The notes beneath the pieces were generated by a model. That model was not told the origin of the DNA. It worked only from the letters and a program-made list of their open reading frames with translations, and did no database searches. 64,000 bases of DNA from Paenibacillus sp. SYP-B4298 (GTDB lineage: Bacteria > Bacillota > Bacilli > Paenibacillales > Paenibacillaceae): contig NZ_CP115484.1 of NCBI RefSeq assembly GCF_027627475.1, positions 557,501 to 621,500 on the forward strand, given 5' to 3'. Made by a program: the position numbers and the translations under genes. Below are positions 18,319 to 26,976 of this stretch, piece after piece (the first letter of the stretch is position 1; every line of letters begins with the position of its first letter).

Positions 18319-20277
18319 ATGAAAGAAGAAATCAATCAATTCACACCTGAGATGATTGATAAAATTGCTCGTATATGGACACATGCCAATATTTCACTTT
18401 TGGATGTAAGATATGACGGAATATATCCTGACCAGCCATTGCAACATTATCGCATGCCTAGCAGTATGGTGATCTATACTTATGGCGGAGCGGCGAATGT
18501 TCATTTGAATCATATAAGTTACAATGTGGAGCGATTTGGCATGTTTCATGGTGCCAAGGGGTCATTGTTTAGCATTTTTCCTCATGCAGATCAAGTTCAC
18601 GCTTTTATGGTGTTATACAAGGCTGAAAGCTTGTCTTTTTATAGAAAAGAGTTATTGCGTTTGCAGGAGCAAGTTAATCCGTTTGTCCAACAATTCGGAT
18701 GTGTTCCCAGCAATCCGGTGTGGCATGTCGATCTGTTTCAACGTATGTTTGACAGTTGGCATCATCGAGGAGCATTGGGCGGACTGCAAGCAAAACATTT
18801 ATTCTATCAATCCATCCATGAGATGTATAGGGATCTGGGAGAAAAGGGGGCTCAGTTTCTGCAACCCGATCCTGTAAGCTCAGCAAAGAGCTATTTGGAT
18901 GAGAATTATATGAATCCGCTTTTATTTCAGGAAATTGCCCATATGTTTGGCATTAGCGGCGGACAGTTAACGAGGGTATTCAAAAAAAGAGAAGGCATAA
19001 GCTTGCAGAAGTACTTGAGCTCTAAACGGCTTGAAGCCGCATGTTATCATCTTATTCATACGAATGGAACAGTCAAGGAGATTGCGATACGCAGTGGTTT
19101 GGTGGATGAACTCAATTTAATTCGCATGTTCAAGCGCCATTACAAGATGACACCCAGTGAATTTCGGAAAAAAGCGATAGCTCGCATGCATAGTTTAGAT
19201 ATTGATAATGATTATCAACGTCTCTACAATGAGAACAGACAAGCAAGTCTGGTCACAAAACAATGGGACGGGGAGTTCACTATGTACGGAAAAAAAAGAA
19301 GCAGGGAAATGATTATTGCAGCAACAATGAGTTTGATGTTGCTGCTGTCGGCATGTACGTCAGGTTCACCAGCAAACAGTGGTGTAGCAGGGAATCAGTC
19401 TACGACGCTAATGCAGCAGTCTGAGGCGAAAGACGTCGAGACGAATGCGCAAACAAGAACGATTCAAACCGAGATGGGCGAAATCGAAATACCGGTTGCT
19501 CCGCAACGTATTATTGCTCCTTTTATTCAAGGAGATTTGCTTGCGCTCGGTATTAAGCCAGTAGGCACTTCATTCAACGATGATGCTGTATTCGAGGAGG
19601 AGATTGGCGATACTTCGATAGGCATTCCGTGGGAGCTTGATCTGGAACAGGTCATGCAGCTTGAGCCTGATTTGATCATCTATAGCGTTCCTGATGCTTA
19701 CGATAAATTAAGCCAAATTGCCCCTACAATTACTGTGGAGAATTTATACGCAAATCCTGATCTTAATCGTATCGTAAAGATTGGCGATTTTGTCGGACGC
19801 AAAGAGAAAGCAGAACAGCTATACAATGAGTTGCTAGCCCTGATTGCGGAAATTAAACAAGACCTGGTTAACCATGAATTGACAGATAAGTCGGTTGTTC
19901 TTATGGAGCAGACAAACCAAGGCGGTATATCCATCTTTGGGAATAACTACGGCAGAGGCGGAGAGTTGCTATACAATCATCTGGGCATGAAAGCGCCACA
20001 ACGAGTGCTGGATGATATTATTAACCATCCTGATGATCCAAAGTATCGGGAAGTATCATTGGAAGTGCTTCATGAATACCAGGGTGAATTTATTTTTACT
20101 GGCAGCCGAACGGCTGAAGCTTTAAGCGGTAATCCGCTTTGGGAAAATCTCGAAGCTGTGAAAGCAGGCAGAGTGATCATCGTAGATGAAGGTATGTTTT
20201 GGTTTAATGATTATTTATCACTGGATGCCCAGTTGAAGTATATACAAAAGGAACTGTTGGCGCATGCTGAAAAGTAA
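18319..20277 (+). CDS. AraC-type regulator fused to siderophore-binding lipoprotein (copy 1)
   Basis: 652 aa. Residues 1-170 form a ligand-sensing region. Residues 185-285 form a double helix-turn-helix AraC domain (FQEIAHMFGISGGQLTRVFK and IAIRSGLVDELNLIRMFKRH). Residues 322-346 (MYGKKRSREMIIAATMSLML then LLSAC) look exactly like a lipoprotein signal with Cys346. Residues 385-652 are a periplasmic-binding-type siderophore receptor (QRIIAPFIQGDLLALGIKPV). B. subtilis Btr has an AraC-binding-protein fusion, but as far as I know without a lipobox at the joint. An internal promoter, Fur-type box, GGGGAG and ATG at 19282 suggest a second product, the lipoprotein alone. Confidence 0.85.
   Translation: MKEEINQFTPEMIDKIARIWTHANISLLDVRYDGIYPDQPLQHYRMPSSMVIYTYGGAANVHLNHISYNVERFGMFHGAKGSLFSIFPHADQVHAFMVLYKAESLSFYRKELLRLQEQVNPFVQQFGCVPSNPVWHVDLFQRMFDSWHHRGALGGLQAKHLFYQSIHEMYRDLGEKGAQFLQPDPVSSAKSYLDENYMNPLLFQEIAHMFGISGGQLTRVFKKREGISLQKYLSSKRLEAACYHLIHTNGTVKEIAIRSGLVDELNLIRMFKRHYKMTPSEFRKKAIARMHSLDIDNDYQRLYNENRQASLVTKQWDGEFTMYGKKRSREMIIAATMSLMLLLSACTSGSPANSGVAGNQSTTLMQQSEAKDVETNAQTRTIQTEMGEIEIPVAPQRIIAPFIQGDLLALGIKPVGTSFNDDAVFEEEIGDTSIGIPWELDLEQVMQLEPDLIIYSVPDAYDKLSQIAPTITVENLYANPDLNRIVKIGDFVGRKEKAEQLYNELLALIAEIKQDLVNHELTDKSVVLMEQTNQGGISIFGNNYGRGGELLYNHLGMKAPQRVLDDIINHPDDPKYREVSLEVLHEYQGEFIFTGSRTAEALSGNPLWENLEAVKAGRVIIVDEGMFWFNDYLSLDAQLKYIQKELLAHAEK
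19198..19230 (+). promoter_or_regulatory. Internal sigma-A promoter with Fur-type box inside fusion gene 1
   Basis: TTGATA at 19202-19207 and TACAAT at 19225-19230 with 17-bp spacing. GATATTGATAATGATTATC at 19198-19216 matches the Fur consensus at 17 of 19 positions, and its core TGATAAT-G-ATTATCA is a perfect 7-1-7 repeat. It lies between the regulator and lipoprotein parts, 52 bases before an internal ATG. Confidence 0.75.
19282..20277 (+). other. Probable nested start giving the lipoprotein alone (copy 1)
   Basis: The ATG at 19282 is in frame with the fusion gene. GGGGAG lies at 19270-19275 with 6-bp spacing. The resulting protein of 331 aa begins MYGKKRSREM, has a basic n-region, a hydrophobic core and the lipobox LSAC. 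This is a complete substrate-binding lipoprotein for the downstream FecCD importer. Confidence 0.6.
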
Positions 20278-20332
20278 GACCCAGTGAACGAAAAATTCCG
20301 CATAGTCTGACAGACGATGATAAGAGGAGTGA

Positions 20333-22288
20333 ATGATGATTCAACCAGCCAGGGAAGCAAATGAAGGGTTCAGTTCTGACCAGATAGACAAGATGGCACA
20401 ACTATGGGCTCGTTCGCTCATCACATTGGTTGACGTGCGGTTGAGTCACATCCACTCTGAGTCTCCATTACTCAACTATCGCATGCCAACCAGTATCCAG
20501 ATATTTATTAGCGGTGCAATGGCTAATGTGCAATTAAATCATACGGTCTATGCGGTAGATCGTTTTGCCGTGTTTCATGGCGGCAAGGGTACAAAGCTCA
20601 GCATATGGGCGCTAGACGGTTCTGTTGATGTGTTCATGGTGCTATACAAAGCAGAGCTGCCAGCCAAGCGGAGTGAAGAGGTGCACTGCTTGATGGAGCA
20701 AATCAACCCCTTTCAACAGCAGTTTGGTTGTGTCCCAAGCAATCCGATTATGCTCAAGAGCTTGTTTCAACAGATGTTCGATCATTGGCTGCTTGTGTCA
20801 CCATTGGAGCAGTTACATGCCAAAACTTTGTTATATCAATCGGTTCGTGAGATCTACAATGATTTGCGTACCGATCGCTTGAAGCTATTACAGCCCGACC
20901 CCGTGAGTTCAACCAAGCGTTATTTGGACGAACAATATATGAATCCTGTGCTTTTTGAAGAAATAGCCGATATGTTTGCTATAAGCAGAGGGCAATTGAC
21001 GCGGCTGTTTAAAAGAAGATTCGGGATGAGTCTGCAGGAGTATGTGACGTTGAAGCGGCTTAAAGCAGCCTCTGAGGGATTGCTTTACAGCAATGCAACG
21101 ATCAAGGAAGTAGCGATGAGCTGTGGCATGGTGGAGGAGCTTAACTTAATACGTTTATTTAAAAAATATTATCGGATGACGCCAAGCGAATATCGGAACA
21201 AAAAGATAGCCGCGATGCACGATTATGATATTGATAACCATTCTCAACATCTCTACAATGGAAAAGGGCTAGAGGATATAGTCGAAATTCATAGAGATGG
21301 GGATTACAGTATGCTTCAAGAACTGAAGAGCAAGGAGTTTATTGTCGCTGCAATGATGTGTCTTATGATGTTGTTATCAGCGTGCTCATCATCGACGTCA
21401 ACGAATCAGAATGAAGCGGCAATTGCAGAGTCGAAGGGGAACGAAACAAACAACGAAACAAGAACGATAAGCACGGTGCGGGGTGATATCGAGGTGCCTG
21501 TAAATCCGCAGCGTGTTGTCGTGCAATATTTAATGGGCGATGTAGTCGCTCTCGGCATTAAGCCGGTTGGTATTTCGGACGTCTACGATGGCGCGGCCTT
21601 TGCCGAGCAGGTATCTGATATTACTGTTCTGGAATGGATGCCTGATTGGGACGGGGAAGATGTGATGAAACTGCAGCCGGATCTTATTATTGTTATTGGT
21701 GAGGATTATGTGGATAAGCTTTCCAAAATTGCGCCTACGGTGTTAGTGCCGTTGATTGATATGACACAGGATGAGCGGATTACATTTATGGGCGAGGTGT
21801 TGAACAGGCAGGAAGCTGCGGCTGCAGCGATTGAGGAGTATAAAGAGACGGTAGAGACGGCTAAGTCGAACCTGAAGCAGGCTGGTTTTGACAATTATTC
21901 GGTATCTGTCTTTGAAGGAGGCTCCGATGCAACCATGTTTGTCTTTGGTGACAAATTTGGTGCGGGAAGTGTCGTTTACGCCTCATTGGGTCTGCGTGCG
22001 CCCGAGACTGTTCAGACTGCTATTCTGGATAAAGGGATTTCCAAACAAGGCTTGTCTTTTGAAGTATTGGCTAATTATAGCGGCGACTTTATTATTCGCA
22101 ATAGCTATGAAGGAATGGTTGATTTATCTGACGATGCGATCTGGAACTCGCTGGAGGCTGTCCAGAATAATCGTGTCATTGAGATTAAATTTGGGTTGAA
22201 TTTTTATACAGACATTTATTCGACTATCGCTCAAATTAAAACGGTCTCATCAGAATTGCTGCGACGGTTGGAAGAGACTAAAAATTAA
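20333..22288 (+). CDS. AraC-type regulator fused to siderophore-binding lipoprotein (copy 2)
   Basis: 651 aa, a paralogue of the preceding gene along its whole length. It has a sensing region (residues 1-185), AraC helix-turn-helix pair (about 200-290), lipoprotein signal from Met327 to Cys351 (LMMLLSAC), then a binding domain. The helix-turn-helix part is the best conserved; the binding domains differ more, so the two copies may bind different ligands. AGGAG precedes the ATG. An internal TTGATA-17-TACAAT promoter and GGGGATTACAGT-ATG at 21311 repeat the nested arrangement of copy 1. The gap to copy 1 is 55 bases with no terminator. Confidence 0.85.
   Translation: MMIQPAREANEGFSSDQIDKMAQLWARSLITLVDVRLSHIHSESPLLNYRMPTSIQIFISGAMANVQLNHTVYAVDRFAVFHGGKGTKLSIWALDGSVDVFMVLYKAELPAKRSEEVHCLMEQINPFQQQFGCVPSNPIMLKSLFQQMFDHWLLVSPLEQLHAKTLLYQSVREIYNDLRTDRLKLLQPDPVSSTKRYLDEQYMNPVLFEEIADMFAISRGQLTRLFKRRFGMSLQEYVTLKRLKAASEGLLYSNATIKEVAMSCGMVEELNLIRLFKKYYRMTPSEYRNKKIAAMHDYDIDNHSQHLYNGKGLEDIVEIHRDGDYSMLQELKSKEFIVAAMMCLMMLLSACSSSTSTNQNEAAIAESKGNETNNETRTISTVRGDIEVPVNPQRVVVQYLMGDVVALGIKPVGISDVYDGAAFAEQVSDITVLEWMPDWDGEDVMKLQPDLIIVIGEDYVDKLSKIAPTVLVPLIDMTQDERITFMGEVLNRQEAAAAAIEEYKETVETAKSNLKQAGFDNYSVSVFEGGSDATMFVFGDKFGAGSVVYASLGLRAPETVQTAILDKGISKQGLSFEVLANYSGDFIIRNSYEGMVDLSDDAIWNSLEAVQNNRVIEIKFGLNFYTDIYSTIAQIKTVSSELLRRLEETKN
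21229..21259 (+). promoter_or_regulatory. Internal sigma-A promoter with degenerate Fur-type box inside fusion gene 2
   Basis: TTGATA at 21231-21236 and TACAAT at 21254-21259, spacing 17 bp, exactly as in copy 1. The overlapping core TGATAAC-C-ATTCTCA has two mismatches from the 7-1-7 Fur repeat. The internal start follows at 21311 with GGGGA 7 bases before it. Confidence 0.65.
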
Positions 22289-22297
22289 AGGGAAATC

Positions 22298-23326
22298 GTG
22301 ATGACGAACAAACTGCAGGCAAAGCCTCATGGGGCAATCAAATTTACATTTTATATCGTGATCGGGCTTGGATTGACGGTTCTCATGTCGGCGTTGTCGA
22401 TTAGCTTCGGCGCCGCCGATATGAGAATAGCGACTGCTTGGGAAGCTATATTCCGTTTTGATCCAACGCTAACAGAACACCAGATTATACAAACGATGCG
22501 GCTCCCGCGCACGGTAGCCGATCTCATGGTCGGATGCAGCCTGGCGGTGTGCGGCGCGATTATGCAAGGGACAACACGCAATCCGCTTGCAGATTCGGGG
22601 CTGATGGGGATCAGCTCAGGAGCTGCTTTTGCGATAGCGCTGTGCCTGGCCTTTTTGCCAGGCTACACGTATGGACAGATGATGCTGTTTGCTTGTCTCG
22701 GTGCTGCTCTGGCAACCGGGATGACGTATTTTATCGCTTCATTGGGCAGGAGAGGGATGACTCCTCAGCGGTTGGTACTGGCCGGTTTGTCCATTTCCAT
22801 GCTATTCAGCGCGCTCAGTCAATATTTGGCGATCAATTACAATCTGGGGCGTGCGCTTGCATTCTGGACAGCAGGGAGCACAGCAGGGGCGAAGTGGGGA
22901 GAATTACTCCTGATCTTCCCGTTGTTTATTGGTGGTGTACTGCTTGCGTTGGCTCTTTCGCCATCGGTCACCGTACTTAGTATGGGGGAGGATGTAGCTG
23001 GAGGGCTCGGGATTCGCAGTGGTTTGATCAAGGGGCTGTCAACTATTGTTGTGCTGGTTCTTACGGGACTTGCCGTCGTTGTCGTTGGGCCTGTCGGTTT
23101 TGTCGGGTTGATCACACCGCATATTGTGCGCTATATGGTCGGTGTCGATTATCGCTACATTATTCCTGCCGCTGCGCTGTATGGAGCGTTGCTGACGGTT
23201 TCGGCCGACTTGGCCGGGCGGCTTGTCAATAAACCGTTCGAGACGCCAATCGGCATTATTTTCTCCATTATTGGTGTTCCGTACTTCCTCTTTTTGGCAC
23301 GCAGGCAAAGGAGGGAGTTTGAATGA
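22298..23326 (+). CDS. FecCD-family iron-siderophore ABC permease 1
   Basis: 342 aa with about nine to ten transmembrane segments. Family segments are RLPRTVADLMVGCSLAVCGA, MQGTTRNPLADSGLMGISSGA and GFVGLITPHIVRYMVG, the last being the cytoplasmic loop that contacts the ATPase. It forms half of the membrane channel with the next gene. GTG at 22298 and ATG at 22301 are both possible behind AAAGGGAA. It starts nine bases past fusion gene 2 and ends overlapping the second permease (ATGA). Confidence 0.92.
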   Translation: MMTNKLQAKPHGAIKFTFYIVIGLGLTVLMSALSISFGAADMRIATAWEAIFRFDPTLTEHQIIQTMRLPRTVADLMVGCSLAVCGAIMQGTTRNPLADSGLMGISSGAAFAIALCLAFLPGYTYGQMMLFACLGAALATGMTYFIASLGRRGMTPQRLVLAGLSISMLFSALSQYLAINYNLGRALAFWTAGSTAGAKWGELLLIFPLFIGGVLLALALSPSVTVLSMGEDVAGGLGIRSGLIKGLSTIVVLVLTGLAVVVVGPVGFVGLITPHIVRYMVGVDYRYIIPAAALYGALLTVSADLAGRLVNKPFETPIGIIFSIIGVPYFLFLARRQRREFE

Positions 23327-24336
23327 GCAAGCAGCGATTTAGCATGCAGCGCGGCATCTTCGTCAATGTACTGCTCTTGGTGATGATTTTTGTTATTGCT
23401 GCCATCAGTGTGAACTCTGGGAAAATGAACGTAACTCCGATAGAGGTGCTTCATGTGCTGCTTGGAAACGGCACGGATCAGCAAAATTTGATTGTGTTGG
23501 ATTTTCGTTTGCCGCGTATCGTGCTGGCGATTTTGGTCGGCCTCGGGATGGGAGCCTCCGGAGTCGTGATGCAGAGCTTGCTGCGCAACGATATGGCCAG
23601 TCCAGGGACATTGGGCATTAGCTCGGGATCGAGCTTGTTCGTCTTGTTATTTGTCGTGTACATCGCATCTGTCGGTACGAGTTCATTTATTTTGTTGCCT
23701 CTGCTGGCCTTTGTGGGGGGCATGCTGGCGGCCGGGATGATATTTTTACTTTCATATCAGCGCGGGCGAGCGATTTCACCGATTGGCTTGATTATGACGG
23801 GAGTCGCGCTAGGCAGCGGCTACGGGGCGTTGACTACCTTTTTGACACTGAAGCTTGACGATAGCCAGATGAATTTTATGCTGCGCTGGCTGGCGGGCAG
23901 CTTGTGGGGAGACGATTGGCGGTATATTTCCATTTTGACTCCATGGATCTTCATCTTGCTGGCTTATATTTTTTACAAGGCGCGCATGCTCAACACGCTC
24001 AATCTTGGCAACCAGACGGCAGAAGGGCTGGGACTTGCGGTGAAGCCGGAGTTTCTGGGGTTGTCGATTGCGGCAGTGGCGCTGTCTTCAGGCAGTGTTG
24101 CTTTGGGCGGCAGCTTTTTCTTTATTGGCTTGATTGCTCCCCATCTGGCGCGCAGGCTTGTAGGGCCGGATCATAAGTTGTTAATTCCGGCGGCCAGCTT
24201 GACCGGGGGCTTGATTGTCGTGTTGTCCGATACGATTACGCGCACGATCAGTCTGGGGGGAGACGTGCCGACGGGAATCATGATTACGATCATCAGTGTG
24301 CCGTATTTTCTCTATTTATTAGCGAAGGCGAATTAA
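23323..24336 (+). CDS. FecCD-family iron-siderophore ABC permease 2
   Basis: 337 aa, polytopic. It has FRLPRIVLAILVGLGMGASG, VMQSLLRNDMASPGTLGISS and FFIGLIAPHLARRLVGPDHK. It pairs with the preceding permease as a heterodimer, as FeuB/FeuC do. The start codon overlaps the preceding stop, implying coupling and equal amounts. Confidence 0.92.
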   Translation: MSKQRFSMQRGIFVNVLLLVMIFVIAAISVNSGKMNVTPIEVLHVLLGNGTDQQNLIVLDFRLPRIVLAILVGLGMGASGVVMQSLLRNDMASPGTLGISSGSSLFVLLFVVYIASVGTSSFILLPLLAFVGGMLAAGMIFLLSYQRGRAISPIGLIMTGVALGSGYGALTTFLTLKLDDSQMNFMLRWLAGSLWGDDWRYISILTPWIFILLAYIFYKARMLNTLNLGNQTAEGLGLAVKPEFLGLSIAAVALSSGSVALGGSFFFIGLIAPHLARRLVGPDHKLLIPAASLTGGLIVVLSDTITRTISLGGDVPTGIMITIISVPYFLYLLAKAN

Positions 24337-24379
24337 GGTGTGTTTCAAAGCATCGTTAGAACGGGATAAGGAGGCTGCT

Positions 24380-25237
24380 ATGAATTGTCTTACAGCAAAC
24401 AAAATCGATATTGCTTACAATGATACATTGATTGTCAAAGCATTGGATTTGCAGGTTCCCAAAGGGCAGATTACATCCATCATTGGTCCAAACGGCTGTG
24501 GCAAGTCAACCGTCCTCAAAGCTGTAGGACGACTGCTCAAGACGAAAAAGGGAAGCGTCTATTTAAACGGTGACGACATCCAAAAGCTGTCTACAAAAGA
24601 AGTCGCTAAGCAAATGGCCATTTTGCCGCAGACGCCAACCGCTCCCAGTGGCTTGACGGTGGGGCAATTGGTGGCATATGGGCGGTTTCCGCACCAGCGG
24701 GGGTTTGGCAAGCTAAGCAAAGAGGACAAGCAGATTGTTGCTTGGGCCTTGTCGGTGACGCAGCTTGCCGAGTTCGAGCATCGCGAGGTCGATACGCTTT
24801 CTGGCGGGCAGCGTCAACGGGTATGGATTGCGATGGCACTGGCGCAACAGACCGATTTGATTTTACTCGATGAACCTACGACTTACCTGGATTTGGCGCA
24901 CCAACTGGAAGTGCTGGAGCTGCTATATGAATTGAATCGCAAGCAGCAGGTAACGATTGTGATGGTGCTGCATGATTTGAACCTGGCGGCACGCTTCTCC
25001 GATTATATGGTAGCCATGCGCAGTGGTCAGGTGATGAAGCAGGGCACCTCTCAACAGGTGATGACAACGGAGACATTGCGCGCGGTGTTTGGCATCGAAG
25101 CGGATATTATGCAAGAGCCGCGAACCGGGCGGCCAGTGTATGTGACGTATCAGTTGCTGCGTGATGAGGGTCGCAAAATAGAAAAGGCGGAGCATCTCCA
25201 CACATTCATAAGAGAGCAGGAGGCGGTAGCGACATGA
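24380..25237 (+). CDS. Iron-siderophore ABC transporter ATPase (FepC/YusV type)
   Basis: 285 aa. Walker A GPNGCGKST, signature LSGGQRQR, Walker B LILLDEPTTYLD, H-loop VLHDLNLA. The DEPTTYLDLAHQLEVLELL wording is characteristic of siderophore ATPases. AAGGAGG precedes the ATG at 24380; an ATG-less extension to 24338 has no ribosome site. The C-terminus overlaps the next gene by four bases. Confidence 0.92.
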   Translation: MNCLTANKIDIAYNDTLIVKALDLQVPKGQITSIIGPNGCGKSTVLKAVGRLLKTKKGSVYLNGDDIQKLSTKEVAKQMAILPQTPTAPSGLTVGQLVAYGRFPHQRGFGKLSKEDKQIVAWALSVTQLAEFEHREVDTLSGGQRQRVWIAMALAQQTDLILLDEPTTYLDLAHQLEVLELLYELNRKQQVTIVMVLHDLNLAARFSDYMVAMRSGQVMKQGTSQQVMTTETLRAVFGIEADIMQEPRTGRPVYVTYQLLRDEGRKIEKAEHLHTFIREQEAVAT

Positions 25238-26958
25238 AAATAACTTGGCTCGTCCTTACGGGCGCACGCAAATATTGGCTGCAGTACAGCCTGGGCTTTA
25301 TTGGCCTTGCAATCGCTACGGTTGCGGGTTTTTACTTGCCCTGGGCGCTGCGTACCTTAACCCAGTTAGCGATGGAAGGCACCGCTAGTTTTGCCGCAGA
25401 GGCGCTTACGATCGGCTTGCTGCTGTTAGGAGCAACCACGCTGCAAGCGATAGGCACCTCTTTGTCTGGGTATATGAATCACTATACTGCACTTCATTGT
25501 GTAGCTGACTTGCGCACACGCTTGTATCGCAAATATCAGCAAATGAGTTTGCGCTATTTTAACCGCAGCAGAACGGGCGATTTGACGGGGCGTGTCGTCA
25601 ATGACGCAATGGAGGCGGAAATTTTTATTGCTCACGTCATTCCTGAGTTTGTCGTCAATGGTTTAACTTTTGTTGGTGTCGGAATTCTGCTCCTGACGAT
25701 TAATGTAAAGCTGGCGCTAATCAGTTTAATTACGATACCGATATTACTTGCGATTACGGTGTGGCAAAGCCGGTTTCTGGCACCGCTATGGGGAGAAAAC
25801 TCCAAGGCACGGGGAGAGATATCCGGTAAAGTGCAGGAAAACCTGTCGGGGATGAAGGAAATTCAAATCTTCAACCGTCAAGAAGAAGAACAACGAAGAG
25901 TCCATCACCTGGCCTTGAAGCATACAAAAACGTATTTGCGAGCCAGTAAATATTATGAAACATCAGTACCGTTGCTCGCTTTTGTGACGGCGCTGGGAAC
26001 CGTATTCGTTGTTATTTTTGGCGGTCGCCTGGTCAGCACGGGAGAAGTGACGATTGCGGATATTGTCGGTTTTATTGCCTATCTGGGCATGTTCTATGGC
26101 CCTGTGAAGTCATTCTCGGGATTGGTCGAGATGGCCGGACGCGCTGCTGCGGGGCTTCGCCGGGTGTATGAGGTGCTGGACGAAGAAGAGGATGTGAAGG
26201 AAAAGCGTCATGCATCGACCTTGCCGCGCGTACAAGGACAGATCACATTTCAGCAGGTGACGTTCTCGCATCAGGACGGATCTCCTATACTGGAGAAGTT
26301 GAATCTGACGATCGAGCCGGGACGCACGGTGGCGTTGGTGGGGACAACTGGTGTGGGCAAAACGACGCTGGTTAGTCTGGTGAATCGTTTTTATGATCCA
26401 CAAGAAGGTTCGATCCTGATGGATGGTACGGATATTCGTGATGTTACGCTCCATAGCTTGCGCAATAATATATCGATGGTGCTGCAGGATACGTTCTTGT
26501 TTGACGGCTCGGTGTACGACAATATTGCGTATGGCTGGCAGGATGCGAGCCGTGAAGCTGTGCTCGCTGCTGCAAAGGCCGCAAAAGCCCATGACTTTAT
26601 TGTGCAAATGGAACAGGGCTACGATACGATCATCGGGGAGCGCGGTGTGCGTCTGTCTGGCGGACAGAAGCAGCGGTTATCTATTGCACGGGCGATTTTG
26701 CGCAATGCCCCGGTCCTGATCCTGGATGAGGCGACGTCAGCTTTGGATACGAAGACGGAGCAGGAGATTCAGCAGGCGCTCGATGAAATCTCGAAAGATC
26801 GCACGACATTGGTGATTGCGCACCGTTTGTCGACCATACGTCATGCTGATCTGATTGTCGTTCTTGAAGGGACAGGCATTGCTGAAATGGGTACGCACGA
26901 GGAGTTATTGCAACGCAGCGGGACGTATGCGAAATTGTATTCGGCACAGGCATCGTAG
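25234..26958 (+). CDS. ABC exporter, fused transmembrane and ATPase domains
   Basis: 574 aa, type I exporter half-transporter: six transmembrane helices (residues 1-310) then an ATPase with Walker A GTTGVGKTT, signature LSGGQKQR and Walker B VLILDEATSALD. It likely works as a homodimer in the membrane. Its start overlaps the importer ATPase, so it belongs to the iron operon. Possible roles are export of the siderophore, of its apo form after iron release, or a YbtPQ-like import role; sequence alone cannot decide. No biosynthetic genes are in the window. Confidence 0.85.
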   Translation: MKITWLVLTGARKYWLQYSLGFIGLAIATVAGFYLPWALRTLTQLAMEGTASFAAEALTIGLLLLGATTLQAIGTSLSGYMNHYTALHCVADLRTRLYRKYQQMSLRYFNRSRTGDLTGRVVNDAMEAEIFIAHVIPEFVVNGLTFVGVGILLLTINVKLALISLITIPILLAITVWQSRFLAPLWGENSKARGEISGKVQENLSGMKEIQIFNRQEEEQRRVHHLALKHTKTYLRASKYYETSVPLLAFVTALGTVFVVIFGGRLVSTGEVTIADIVGFIAYLGMFYGPVKSFSGLVEMAGRAAAGLRRVYEVLDEEEDVKEKRHASTLPRVQGQITFQQVTFSHQDGSPILEKLNLTIEPGRTVALVGTTGVGKTTLVSLVNRFYDPQEGSILMDGTDIRDVTLHSLRNNISMVLQDTFLFDGSVYDNIAYGWQDASREAVLAAAKAAKAHDFIVQMEQGYDTIIGERGVRLSGGQKQRLSIARAILRNAPVLILDEATSALDTKTEQEIQQALDEISKDRTTLVIAHRLSTIRHADLIVVLEGTGIAEMGTHEELLQRSGTYAKLYSAQAS

Positions 26959-26976
26959 AAAGAGGAGGAGAAAATC

